From contig CANXME010000106.1 in the NCBI GenBank assembly GCA_948144175.1, positions 1,612,001-1,676,000 of the forward strand: DNA of 64,000 nt, in the 5' to 3' direction. A model generated the notes under the pieces. That model saw only the letters and a program-made list of their open reading frames with translations. It did no database searches and was not told the origin of the DNA. Positions 19,501 through 28,998 of the stretch are shown here, piece by piece. The DNA comes from Closterium sp. NIES-65 (lineage: Eukaryota; Streptophyta; Zygnematophyceae; Desmidiales; Closteriaceae). The translations under genes were made by a program, and so were the position numbers. How positions within the stretch are numbered: the stretch's first letter is position 1; every line of letters begins with the position of its first letter.

Positions 19501-22469
19501 TCCCCTACCGCACTCCGTCCCTCCCCCCACCCCCCCTCTTCTTGGTTCCAGGTCCCCCCCCAGTAGTCCCCCTCCCCCCTCAGGGTCCTGCCCCTTCAGG
19601 TGTGTCTCAGGTAGACGCGGTCGAGCCTGTCGAGGTCACTGGTGACTCCGGTGCTGCTGCGGGAGCTGAGCCTGGGGGTGCGGAGTCTAGGGGTGCTGAG
19701 CCTGGGGGTGCGGAGTCTGGGGGTGCTGGGCCTGGGGGTGCTGAGCCTGGGGGTGCTGAGCCTGGGGGTGCTGTGCCTGGGGGTGCTGTGTCTGGGGGTA
19801 CTGAGCCTGGGGGTGCTGAGCCGGGAGGTGCCGAGCCTGGAGGTGCTGTGCCTGGGGGTGCTTCGTCTCACCGGGAGCCGCTCTCTCCACAGGAGCTGCG
19901 TGAGTGGTTTGCCCGGCGCTGGAGGCGTGCCGCTGGTGCTGGTGGTTCTTCGGCTGCGGAGGGCGCTGCTGCCACGCGACCTGGCGGTGCTCGTCCTGTG
20001 GGTGCTGGAGCTGCTGGGTCTGAGTGTTCTCCTGGAGCTGGTCCTGCTGAGGACGTTGGCGCTGAGCCTGCGGTTGGTGGTCCGACTGATGGTGCTCCTG
20101 GTGCTGCTGCTGGAGGTTCTGGAGCTTCTGGTGGTTCTGCTGGAGGTGCTGCTGGAGTGAGTGCTCCTGCCGGGGGTGCTGGTGCTGTTCCTGCTGTTTC
20201 TGGCGTCGCCGCGCGGCCTCGACCGTACTTCGTTCCGCTCCTGCAGCAGGTTCTTGGTCTTACACCTCCTCCTCCTTCCTTAGAGGGTCCGCAGCCTGTC
20301 CGGTCACAGCCACAGCTACAGCCTGCCTCCCCTTTGCCTGCTCCTTCTCCCTACGCTGGTCCGACTGGAGGTCTTACTGAGCGTCGTGAGCCTGCGTCTC
20401 GTCCTGCGTCGCCTGTTCGTACTGAGCGCGCTAGTGGTCGCGGGTCGCGTCAGCGTCCTCCTCCTGTCCCTGGCACGCACCGGATGTCACTGCGTCCGTC
20501 CACTGCTCCTCTGCGTGCCCCTTTGCCTTCTCCTCGTGCTTCCTCTCTTCCTGCTCTTGCCGACCCGGAGTCGGACTCTCTTCGTGCTGCCAGTCCTACT
20601 GTCACGCGTCTCCTTGCTACTGCTGTCACTGACCCTTCCTTCGAGTCGTCTGCTGCGTCTGCCCTTGTCACTGAGCTTGTCGACTTTGCTGCGCGCTGTC
20701 GTCTAGACTACGCTGCTCGTCTTGTCGCTGAGTCTGAGTCCGCCTGTCCTCCGTCCGTCGGGGGTGAGTGTGCCCTTGGCACGGACGTCCTAGAGGACAG
20801 GCAGGAGGAGTTCCAGTGTCTAGCCGCTGCTTCACCTCGTCTCGCGTCTGTACTGCTAGCCCCTGAGGGAGACCCGGATGCACTAGACATCCCGACTCCG
20901 CGTTCTTACGCGGAGGCCGTAGAGGGTCCCTACTCCTCTCAGTGGCAGGCAGCTATGGATGCAGAGATGGCTTCCTGGAAGTCCACAGGCACCTACGTTG
21001 ACGCGGTTCCCCCTCCTGGGGCGAACATCGTCAGTGGCATGTGGATCTTCAGGGTGAAGCGGCCGCCGGGCTCGCCGCCTGTCTTCAAGGCGCGTTACGT
21101 GGCTCGTGGCTTCAGTCAGCGGCAGGGAGTTGACTACTTTCAGACCTTCTCTCCCACCCCGAAGATGACCACTCTTCGGGTGCTGCTGCACATTGCCGCT
21201 CAGCGCGACTACGAGCTTCACTCTCTCGACTTCAGCACTGCGTTCCTGCAGGGTAGCCTGCACGAGGAGATCTGGCTGCGCCGTCCGCCTGGCTTCACTG
21301 GGACTTTCCCTCCTGGCACCCAGTGGAGCCTCCGACGGCCAGTCTACGGTCTCCGCCAGGCACCGCGTGAGTGGCACGACACACTGAGGACTACGCTTGC
21401 GGCTCTTGGGTTTGCTCCTTCTACTGCTGACCCGTCGCTGTTTCTTCGCACCGACACTTCCCTGCCGCCGTTCTACATCCTCGTGTACGTCGACGACTTG
21501 GTCTTTGCCACAGCGGACACTGCTGGACTCGCCTACGTGAAGTCCGAGCTGCTGAAGAGACACACGTGCACAGACCTGGGTGAACTGCGCAGCTACCTTG
21601 GCTTGCAGATCACTCGGGACAGAGCACGCCGCACCATTACCCTGACTCAGTCACACATGGTGCAGCAGGTCCTTCAGCGCTTCGGCTTCACGTACTCCTC
21701 GCCTCAGGCCACTCCTCTGCCTACTCGCCACTCACTCTCAGCTCTGCCTTCGGATGAGTCCGTAGAGTCGAGTGGTCCGTATGCAGAGCTTGTTGGCTGC
21801 CTCATGTACCTGATGACCTGCACTCGACCTGACCTTGCATACCCTCTGAGCATCCTTGCACGCTATGTTGCTCCTGGGAGACACCGACCAGAGCACATGG
21901 CTGCAGCGAAGAGGGTATTGCGCTACCTGTGCAGTACGTCGGGCATGGGGCTAGTGCTTGGAGGGCGGAGTCCAGTGGTCCTTACTGGGCACGCAGACGC
22001 TTCTTGGGCTGACGACCAGGCTACGCAGCGGTCGTCACAGGGTTACACCTTCAGCCTTGGTTCCGGCTCTGTCTCGTGGCGGTCTACTCGCTCGTCTTCG
22101 GTTCTCGGCTCCAGTTGTGAGGCTGAGATCTACGCCGGGGCCATGGCTGCACAGGAGCTTCGCTGGCTCACCTACCTGCTGACTGACCTTGGAGAGCTGC
22201 CTCGTTCTCCTCCAGTGCTGTACGTAGACAACAAGGCCATGTTGGCCTTGTGTCGAGAGCAGCGCTTGGAGCACAGAACGAAGCACATTGCTCTCCGCTA
22301 CTTCCTTGCTCGTGAGCTGCAGCAGCGTGGTCAGTTGCGACTTGCTTACGTGGCCTCTGAGGCCAACACTGCTGATGTGTTCACCAAGGCACTTGCGCCT
22401 TGCGACCATCAGCGCTTTTGTACCCAGCTGGGTCTTGTACCTGTCTTGCCTCACTTGCTCTCTTCTTGA
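16542..22469 (+). CDS. Copia gag-pol polyprotein, intact (1,975 aa from this ATG)
   Basis: A single uninterrupted frame encodes the whole polyprotein. An upstream in-frame ATG at 16521 exists, but I chose 16542 because MATPNVLTFDAEG is conserved in the other copies. Counting from 16521: gag to about 400, glycine-rich tract about 266-363, glutamine-rich run about 366-383, and a zinc-type motif C-X13-C-X3-H-X4-C near 405-430. Protease DSGA has D539. The pre-integrase HHCC region is near 693-746. The integrase triad is D763, D832, E868, with exact D-35-E spacing. RT YVDD is at 1656-1659. RNase H has D1826, E1867 and D1903. The stop is TGA. There is no frameshift, stop or separate gag, so gag and pol are probably made as one protein and cut by protease. 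Confidence 0.97.
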   Translation: MATPNVLTFDAEGRAIDFAVWVEDLQLYLLCDAVDEVSLFDFVSGAVPAPPADADSAVRSKWATRDAAARLAVRRHLPSSERAHFSQCKTAQALYDAVVARYSSPSSATLSRLMLPFLFPDLASFPTVADLVTHLRASDTRYRAALPAEFRAANPPPMYITLYFLVTRLPESLRVVRDQFLSACPTTLTVDLLEESLLAAEKSIVAVGASRGDPRTPIFEGCGPSPLLPSVASAAAADLVGFESVGAASAPSGRHRTGKGKGGKGAGGARGGGGGGGGGGGGSGGGGRGGGGSGGSSGGGGGGGGGGGGSGGGGGSGGSDGPGGGGGGGDGGSGGGGGGGGGGGRSGSSQRSSSGGGQRQQQQQQQPQQQPQQQQRSRTVPGPQQLREWYLQRQRGGALGPCLYVLRTGDRAGERCGGAHTARRCFGRLTDAWRQQFPEAAEIPRWGELSRAGVAIYDLDFDAILSAMYAVTGSDEDDCYRCFPPDPGIGTAASGTSEAAALGASASVLSGTGESALSGTVSASASHTFTLDSGASRSFFRDRTTLTPLSRPVAVSLADPSGGPVLSRFSTVLPCPAAPSGTLTGLYLPSFSTNLVSGADLQDAGVHQFTPARQRVTHCTEADTGRHLATFTRRPGSSLYTLTTASPPGTASGRAPSSGQVFAAASRSGPESAPCSCRRLSHETLLWHHRLGHPSLLRLRGMASRVLVSGLPRSLPPLPPGPGPACVPCVEGRQRAAPHSSQFPPTEAPLQTLHMDVWGPARVRGQGQERYFLLVVDDYSRYTTVFPLRSKGEVTQVLIDWIRAARLQLRRSFGSDFPVLRLHSDRGGEFSSALLSTYCRVRGIRQTFTLPDSPQQNGIAERRIGMVMDVARTSMMHAAAPHFLWPFAVRYAAHQINLHPRVSRPETSPALLWTGKVGDASAFRVWGSRAFVRDLSADKLSPRASPCVFLGFPPDAPGWQFYHPTSRRVLSSQDVTFDESVPYYRLFPYRTPSLPPPPLFLVPGPPPVVPLPPQGPAPSGVSQVDAVEPVEVTGDSGAAAGAEPGGAESRGAEPGGAESGGAGPGGAEPGGAEPGGAVPGGAVSGGTEPGGAEPGGAEPGGAVPGGASSHREPLSPQELREWFARRWRRAAGAGGSSAAEGAAATRPGGARPVGAGAAGSECSPGAGPAEDVGAEPAVGGPTDGAPGAAAGGSGASGGSAGGAAGVSAPAGGAGAVPAVSGVAARPRPYFVPLLQQVLGLTPPPPSLEGPQPVRSQPQLQPASPLPAPSPYAGPTGGLTERREPASRPASPVRTERASGRGSRQRPPPVPGTHRMSLRPSTAPLRAPLPSPRASSLPALADPESDSLRAASPTVTRLLATAVTDPSFESSAASALVTELVDFAARCRLDYAARLVAESESACPPSVGGECALGTDVLEDRQEEFQCLAAASPRLASVLLAPEGDPDALDIPTPRSYAEAVEGPYSSQWQAAMDAEMASWKSTGTYVDAVPPPGANIVSGMWIFRVKRPPGSPPVFKARYVARGFSQRQGVDYFQTFSPTPKMTTLRVLLHIAAQRDYELHSLDFSTAFLQGSLHEEIWLRRPPGFTGTFPPGTQWSLRRPVYGLRQAPREWHDTLRTTLAALGFAPSTADPSLFLRTDTSLPPFYILVYVDDLVFATADTAGLAYVKSELLKRHTCTDLGELRSYLGLQITRDRARRTITLTQSHMVQQVLQRFGFTYSSPQATPLPTRHSLSALPSDESVESSGPYAELVGCLMYLMTCTRPDLAYPLSILARYVAPGRHRPEHMAAAKRVLRYLCSTSGMGLVLGGRSPVVLTGHADASWADDQATQRSSQGYTFSLGSGSVSWRSTRSSSVLGSSCEAEIYAGAMAAQELRWLTYLLTDLGELPRSPPVLYVDNKAMLALCREQRLEHRTKHIALRYFLARELQQRGQLRLAYVASEANTADVFTKALAPCDHQRFCTQLGLVPVLPHLLSS

Positions 22470-22673
22470 CTTTACTTGTACTTTGACATATATATACCTG
22501 CTCTTGCTTGTCTAGTTTTATATATATGTCTTTACTCCTGCATGTGAACTGGCCTCTGGCCTTGCTCTTGTGCTCGGACTGTGTGGTGACTTTGTGATCC
22601 ACCCTGAGCTTGTTTTGCTTTGCTTGACTGGTCTTGTGACCCCTTGTTCTCCCCCACTTTGCCTATGGGGGTG
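22470..22673 (+). other. 3' untranslated region and polypurine tract of copy B
   Basis: 204 bases between stop and LTR, ending CCTATGGGGGTG. It contains the conserved family block (CACCCTGAGCTTG, then GACTGGTCTTGTGACC). Confidence 0.8.
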
Positions 22674-22804
22674 TGTCAGATTATTATAGCTGATGCATGT
22701 TTGTAGGCTATAGTGGGGTAGCACATATGGGGTACAGTTTGCTAGGGTTGTATTTGTACCCAACTCTGACTTAGTCAATTCATTCCTCTGCTCATAGTTT
22801 CACA
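22674..22804 (+). repeat. 3' LTR of copy B
   Basis: 131 bp, no difference from the 5' LTR, followed by TSD CTAAC. Confidence 0.97.
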
Positions 22805-23410
22805 CTAACGTCCCGTGGTCGCACACCAAGTGGGATGCACCACTGTCCACCATTGCTTGGAGGCGCCGCCCATTGCAGATCACCTCGAGTAGTAGTGGTT
22901 TTTGCTGCTCCGAGTAACCGTAGATGGTCTCGCTTATAGGATCGTAGGGTACGTCAAATAGATAATCCCTCGGTCCTGCGCTCGAAGCTGCTGACTCCAT
23001 ATCAGTTTCCAACTGAGTTGGGTTAGGAGGATTTATCCGAGGCCGATTCAGCTTCGTCTTGGCCTGGAACCTTCCCTTAAGCCTTTGCAGCTGTGTAGGC
23101 TTCTCCTGTGGGCAATGGGGAGCATTAACACTATGCTGCGGGGAGAGAATATAAACTCCTTAGAACGCACGACCCTTTTCAACGCTCCGGAGTGGTTTGC
23201 CCAACTTCTCAGGTACCTGAATAATTTCAAAAGGCTTTTTCTTGGCCTTGAAATCTATCCTGAATTTCCGAAAGGCTTGAAATCCTCGAGAGGGAATATT
23301 CTTACTCTTGGGGGTGTTCGGCTGGAGTTTCCCGGTCAGTGCAGAGTCTTGCTTCGCGGAGCCTCCATTTGTCTCGGCGATTTCCCCTGTTGCCGGCCAG
23401 TCGTGGCGTT
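22805..23410 (-). pseudogene. Gypsy protease region
   Basis: Upstream continuation of the gypsy pol gene, cut off at its downstream end by copy B. The minus strand encodes the aspartic protease motif MVDSGASHLVCD at about 22,815-22,850, which cleaves the polyprotein. Reading on through the B insertion gives the remainder of protease at 15,523 and below (FSATMVDGTKHP, FILGRDFLKRF). The part nearer gag (about 23,240-23,410) contains stops and no clear domain. A reading-frame change between gag and pol is likely here. Confidence 0.85.
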
Positions 23411-23736
23411 TTAAATTTGCGCCATCACGTCCTCCTTTTTCGCCATTGTGGATGTCGCACTGTTGTTGCCCTGCAGCTCTGCTCGTGCCTTCTTCATTTT
23501 CCAACACGCCAAGAGACGATGTCGTGCTGCGCCGCAAGATTCACACTTCTCATATTTTGTCGGCCGCTGCTTCGCGTCGATCTTGTCGATATCCATCGGG
23601 TTGGCTGTCGTGGGTGGTGCCGATCGCTTAGTGCCGAATGATCTGTTCGGCACGCGTCGTCTTGTTTCGGGTTGATCTCGCATCAACGCATCGAATCTCT
23701 CTGCTGCACACACCATGTCGCGGTAGTTGTTGTAGT
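23411..23736 (-). pseudogene. Gypsy gag, C-terminal part with zinc knuckle
   Basis: After removal of the miniature element, gag reads through from 31,606 into this stretch (AANYY then NYRDMVCAAERF). It contains one zinc knuckle, CESCGAARHRLLAC, fitting C-X2-C-X4-H-X4-C, which binds element RNA. It ends at TAA (MAQI, stop near 23411). Confidence 0.85.
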
Positions 23737-23878
23737 TGTCAGAATCCCAACCACTAGACCATTGGGATAAAAGGGCTTGTTTCAGTAGCGGGTCAGTGCG
23801 CCCATAACCCGCCAGGCAAACGCGCTTGTAACCCCCCCTAGGATCGATCGCGGATCTCACAGTGTAGCTCTACTGACA
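23737..23878 (-). repeat. 3' LTR of the miniature element
   Basis: 142 bp, intact. Sense start TGTCAGTAGAGC, sense end GGGATTCTGACA. It contains the same A-box-like motif as the 5' LTR (plus strand 23751-23761), but no B-box follows it in this copy. Confidence 0.9.
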
Positions 23879-23941
23879 CCCCCCCACACTGGGAGGCCCA
23901 CGACTTAGCACAGTGGCAACGACCAACGTGTGCATATACCG

Positions 23942-23996
23942 GGATTCGAACCGGAGACCGCTCTGATACCATGTCAGAATCCCAACCACTAAACCA
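23942..23996 (-). promoter_or_regulatory. tRNA-like A box and B box spanning the primer site
   Basis: On the minus strand TGGTTTAGTGG (23996-23986) fits the RNA polymerase III A-box consensus TRGYNNARNNGG. GGTTCGAATCC (23952-23942) fits the B-box. They start 44 bases apart, as in a tRNA. The primer-binding site (23971-23960) lies between them. The upstream part resembles the D-arm of a tRNA-Glu-type gene, but the acceptor stem does not pair, so this is not a tRNA gene. Whether it is transcribed by polymerase III is inference. Confidence 0.6.
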
Positions 23997-24031
23997 TTGG
24001 GATAAAAGGGCTTGTTTCAGTAGTGGGTCAT
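23972..24031 (-). repeat. 5' LTR of the miniature element, inner part
   Basis: First 60 plus-strand bases of the 5' LTR. The rest is at 31519-31600, across copy J, with GTCAT duplicated at the split. Confidence 0.9.
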
Positions 24032-24152
24032 TGAGGAAAGTAGAACGAGAATGAATGACTAAGGAATGGAAGTGATACAAATATGCAACCCTAGAAATGT
24101 GTACCCCATATGGGCTACCCTACTATAGCCTACACAATATTATAATTTGACA
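24032..24152 (-). repeat. 3' LTR of copy J
   Basis: 121 bp, with the polypurine tract (TTATGGGGGTG, minus strand) adjoining at 24153 on. The conserved family 3' untranslated block fills 24153-24359. Confidence 0.93.
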
Positions 24153-24359
24153 CACCCCCATAAGCAAAGTGGGGGAGAACAAGGGGTCACAAGACCAGTC
24201 AAGCAAAGCAAACAAAGCTCAATGTGGATCACAACGTCACCACACAGTCCGAGCACAAGGTCAAGGCCAGAAGGCCAGTTCACATGCAGGAGTACACATA
24301 TATATATAAGGCTAAACAAGCAAGAGCAGGTATATATATATGTAAGAGTACAAGCAAGG

Positions 24360-27300
24360 TCAACGGGTGAGCAAGTGAGGCAAGACAGGCACAAGACCCA
24401 GCTGAGTGCAGAAGCGCTGATGATCACAACGCGGAAGTGCCTTGGTGAAAACATCAGCCGTGTTGGCCTCAGAGGCCACGTACGCAAGGCGCAACTGACC
24501 ACGCTGATGCAACTCACGAGCAAGAAAGTAGCGGAGACCAATGTGCTTCGTTCTGTGCTCCAGACGCTGCTCCCGACACAAGGCTAGCATGGCCTTGTTG
24601 TCTACGTACAGCACCGGAGGAGAACGAGGCCGCTCTCCGAGGTCAGTCAGCAGGTAGGTAAGCCAGCGAAGCTCGTGTGCAGCCATGGCCCCGGCGTAGA
24701 TCTCAGCCTCACAACTGGAGCCGAGAACAGAAGACGAGCGGGTAGCCCGCCACGAAACAGAGCCGGAACCAAGGCTGAAGGTGTAACCCTGTGACGACCG
24801 CTGCGTAGCCTGGTCGTTTGCCCAAGAAGCGTCCGCATGCCCGGTGAGGACCACTGGACTCCGCCCTCCAAGCACTAGCCCCATGCCCGACGTACTGCAC
24901 AAGTAGCGCAACACCCTCTTCGCTGCAGATATGTGCTCTGGTCTGTGTCTCCCAGGAGCAACATAGCGTGCAAGAATGCTAAGAGGGTATGCAAGGTCAG
25001 GTCGTGTGCAGGTCATCAGGTACATGAGGCAGCCAACAAGCTCTGGGTACGGGCCACTCGACTCTACGGACTCATCCGAAGGCAGAGCTGAGAGCGAGTG
25101 GCGAGTAGACAGAGGAGTGGCCTGAGGCGAGGAGTACGTGAAGCCGAAGCGCTGAAGGACTTGCTGCACCATGTGTGACTGAGTCAGGGTAATGGTGCGG
25201 CGTGCTCTGTCCCGGGTGATCTGCAAGCCAAGGTAGCTGCGCAGTTCACCCAGGTATGTGCACGTGTGTCTCTTCTGCAGCTCGGACTTCACGTGGGCGA
25301 GTCCAGTAGTGTCAGCTGTGGCAAAGACCAAGTCGTCGACGTACACGAGGATGTAGAACGGCGGCAGAGAGGTGTCAATGCGTAGAAATAGCGACGGGTC
25401 TGCAGTAGAGGGAGCAAACCCAAGAGCCGCAAGTGTAGTCCTCAGTGTGTCGTGCCACTCGCGCGGTGCCTGGCGGAGACCGTAGACTGGCCGTCGGAGG
25501 CTCGACTGGGTGCCAGGAGGGAAAGTCCCAGTGAAGCTAGGTGGACGGCGCAACAAGATCTCCTCGTGCAGGCTACCCTGCAGGAAAGCAGTGCTGAAGT
25601 CAAGGGAGTGAAGCTCGTAGTCACACTGAGCGGTTACGTGTAGCAGCACCCGAAGAGTGGTCATCTTCGGGGTGGGAGAGAAGGTCTGAAAGTAGTCAAC
25701 TCCCTGCCGCTGACTGAAGCCACGAGCCACGTACCGCGCCTTGAAGACAGGTGGAGAGCCCGGCTGCCGCTTCACCCTGAAGATCCACATGCCACTGACG
25801 ATGTTCGCCCCAGGAGGGGGAACCGCGTCAACGTAGGTGCCTGTGGACTTCCAGGAAGCCATCTCTGCATCCATAGCTGCTTGCCACTTAGAGGAGTAGG
25901 GACCCTCTACGGCCTCCGCGTAAGAGCGCGGAGTCGGGATGTCTAGTGCATCCGGGTCACCTCAGGGGTAAGCAGTACGGACGCGAGATGAGGTGAAGCA
26001 GCAGCGAGACACTGGAACTCCTCCTGCATGTCCTCAAGGACGTCCGTGCCAAGAGCACACTCACCCCCGACGGACGGAGGACAGACAGACGTAGACTCAG
26101 CAACAAGACTAGCAGCGTAGTCTAGACGACAGCGAGCAGCAAAGTGGACGAGCTGAGCAACAAGAGCAGACGCAGCAGTGGACTCAAAGGAGGGGTCAGT
26201 GATGACAGTAGCAAGGAGACGCGTGACAGTAGGACTGGCAGCACGAAGAGAGTCCGACTCAGGGTCGGCAAACACAGGAAGAGAGGACTCAGGAGGAGAG
26301 GGCAAAGGGGCACGCAGAGGAGCAGTGGACGGACGCAGAGACATCCGGTGCGTGCCAGGGACAGGAGGAGGACGCTGACGCGAACTGCGACCACTAGTGC
26401 GAGCAGCACGAACAGGCCACGCAGGACGAGACGCAGGCTCACGACGCTCAGCAAGACCTCCAGTAGGACCTGTGTACGGAGAAGGAGAAGGCAGAGGGGA
26501 GGCCGGCGGTAACTGTGACTGCGACTGGACAGGCGGTGGACACTCTAAGGGAGGAGGAAGACCAAGAACCTGCTGAAGGAGCGGAACAAAGTACGGCCAA
26601 GGCCGCGCGGCGACTCCAGACACAGCAAGGACAGCACCAGCACCCCCAGCGGCAGCACCAGCGTCAACAGCACCTCCCGCTCTAGTACCTCCAGCAGCAC
26701 CAGCAGCACCCGCAGTAGGACCGCCGCCAGGACTGACAGCAGTAGCCTCATCGCCAACACTCTCAGCAGCTCCGACTCCAGTAGCACTCGCAGGACTAGT
26801 ACCTCCGAGAACGGCGGCACCAGCACCCTCAGCAGCCGAAGAAGCACCAGCTCCAGTAGTACGCCTCCAGCGTCGGGCAAACCACTCGCGCAGCTCCCGT
26901 GGAGAGAGTGGCTCCCGCCGAGACGAAGCACCCGGAGAACCAGCAGGCCCAGCACCGCCAGACGCCAGACGAGCAGGTCCAGCGGTCGCGGGCTCCGCAC
27001 CCCCAGGCTCAGTAGCTCCAGACTCAGCACCCCCAGGCTCAGCAGCTCTAGACGCAGCACCCCCAGGCGAAGGACCCCCAGGCTCAGCACCCCCAGTCGT
27101 AGCACCCCCAGGCTCAGCACCCCCAGCCGTAGCACCCCCAGGCTCAGCACCCCCAGGCTCAGCACCCCCAGTCGCAGCACCCCCAGACGCAGCACCCCCA
27201 GGCTCAGCACCCGCAGCAGTACCAGAGTCACCAGCAACCTCGACCGGCTCGACAGCATCTACCTGGGACACACCTGAAGGGGCAGGACCCTGAGGGGGGA

Positions 27301-28998
27301 GGGGGTCTACCGGGGGGGGACCTGGCACAAGGAAGTGCGGTGGCGGGGGGAGGGAAGGAGTGCGGTAGGGGAAGAGGCGGTAGTAGGGAGTTGACTCGTC
27401 GAACATGACGTCCTAGGAGGAGAGAACACGACGAGAGGTGGGGTGGTAGAACTGCCACCCAGGGGCGTCAGGGGGGAAGCCAAGGAAGACACAAGGAGCA
27501 GCACGAGGGGACAGCTTGTCCGCAGACAAGTCGCGGACAAACGCCCGAGATCCCCAGACACGGAACGCAGACGCATCGCCGACCTTCCCCGTCCACAGCA
27601 AGGCTGGGGAGGTCTCCGGTCTGGAGACCCTGGGGTGAAGGTGATCTGATGCGCCGCGTACCGAACCGCAAACGGCCACAGAAAATGGGGGGCAGCCGCA
27701 TGCATCATGGACGTACGAGCGACGTCCATGACCATGCCAATGCGGCGCTCAGCAATCCCATTTTGCTGTGGAGATTTCGGAAGCGTTAAGGTCTGGCGGA
27801 TGCCTCGCGCACGACAGTAGGCTCGCAGAAGGCCAGAGGAGAACTCTCCGCCTCGGTCAGAGTGCAGACGCAAAACAGGAAAGTCCGAGCCGAAGCTCCT
27901 CCTGAGCTGGAGACGAGCTGCGCGGATCCAATCGATCAACACCTCAGCGACATCACCTTTGCAGCGCAAGGGGAAGACTGTGGTGTAACGCGAGTAGTCG
28001 TCAACCACTAGCAGGAAGTAGCGCTGGTGACCCTGTCCACGGACGCGGGCCGGGCCCCACACGTCTATGTGAAACGTCTGTAGCGGGGCCTCTGTCGGGG
28101 GAAACTGAGAGGAGTGAGGGGCAGCTCGGAGCCAACCCTCGACATAGGGGACACAGGAAGGACCAGGCCCCGGAGGAAGGGGAGGGAGGGACCGGGGAAG
28201 ACCAGAGACAAGGACACGGGAAGCCATGCCGCGGAGACGAGGCAGGGAGGGGTGACCAAGACGGTGGTGCCAGAGGAGAGTCTCGTGAGACAGGAGGCGA
28301 CACGAGCAGGGGGCAGACTCAGGACCAGACTTGGAAGCTGCAGCAAACACCTGACCCGACGCAGCTACCTGACCAGACACAGTGACTGGAGGAGACGCAG
28401 TGGTCAAGGTGTAGAGGCTCGACCCCGGCCAACGTATAAACGTGGCCAGGTGTCGGCCTGTCCGAGCGTCTGTGAAGTGGGTCATCTGCTGACTCGCAGG
28501 AGTGAACTGGTGAACCCCCATATCCTGCAGGTCAGCTCCACTCACCAAGTTCGTAGAGAACGAGGGGAGGTAAAGATCAGACAAGATGCCAGAGGGGGCA
28601 GCCGGACACGGGAGGACAGTGGAGAAGTGAGAGAGGGAGACTGCAACTGGCCGACCAAGCGGCGTGAGTGTGGTGCGGTCTCGAAAGAAGGAGCGAGAAG
28701 CCCCTGAGTCAAGTGTGAAGGTGAGGGAGGCCGAAGCCGACGTGGTACCTGAGAGCGCAGACTCACCAGCACCTGAAGGCGCGGACGCACTGGCACCTAG
28801 AGCAGCAGCCTCACCAGTACCTAGAGCAGCAGTACCAATGCCCGGGTCGGGCGGGAAACACCGGTAACAGTCACCCTCATCACTAATAGTCACAGCATAC
28901 ATGGCAGCAAGGATAGCATCAAAGTCAAGATCAAAGATAGCTACGCCTGCCCTAGACAGCTCTCCTCAGCGGGGGATCTCACTAGCCTCCGGGAACTG
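24360..28998 (-). pseudogene. Copia pol, copy J
   Basis: The C-terminal 504 codons, from MDAEMASW to the TGA at 24360, are open. They carry RT YVDD near 25,330 and all RNase H motifs. Upstream, a small deletion near 25,960 shifts the frame in the linker. A CAG-to-TAG at 27413-27415 follows the integrase, and a one-base loss near 27,650 shifts the integrase C-terminus. Protease DSGAS is near 28,705 and the integrase triad motifs lie at about 27,750-28,080. A TGG-to-TGA near 28,967 and a TAG at 28999-29001 separate pol from gag. Confidence 0.92.

Larger units (their letters stand above)
15524..22809 (+). mobile_element. Copia family 1, copy B, intact and young, TSD CTAAC
   Basis: CTAAC at 15524-15528 and 22805-22809 flanks two 131-bp LTRs that are identical base for base. 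The internal part has a primer site, minisatellite leader, one open gag-pol frame, 3' untranslated region and polypurine tract. It lies opposite in direction to the gypsy gene it disrupts. Everything needed for an autonomous copia element is present. Confidence 0.97.

Noticed and set aside
23940..24002. Possible tRNA gene (minus strand), with D-arm-like and T-arm-like parts
   Set aside because: The acceptor-stem halves do not pair, the middle is a retroelement primer site, and the segment spans an LTR boundary with target duplications. It is better explained as part of the miniature element.
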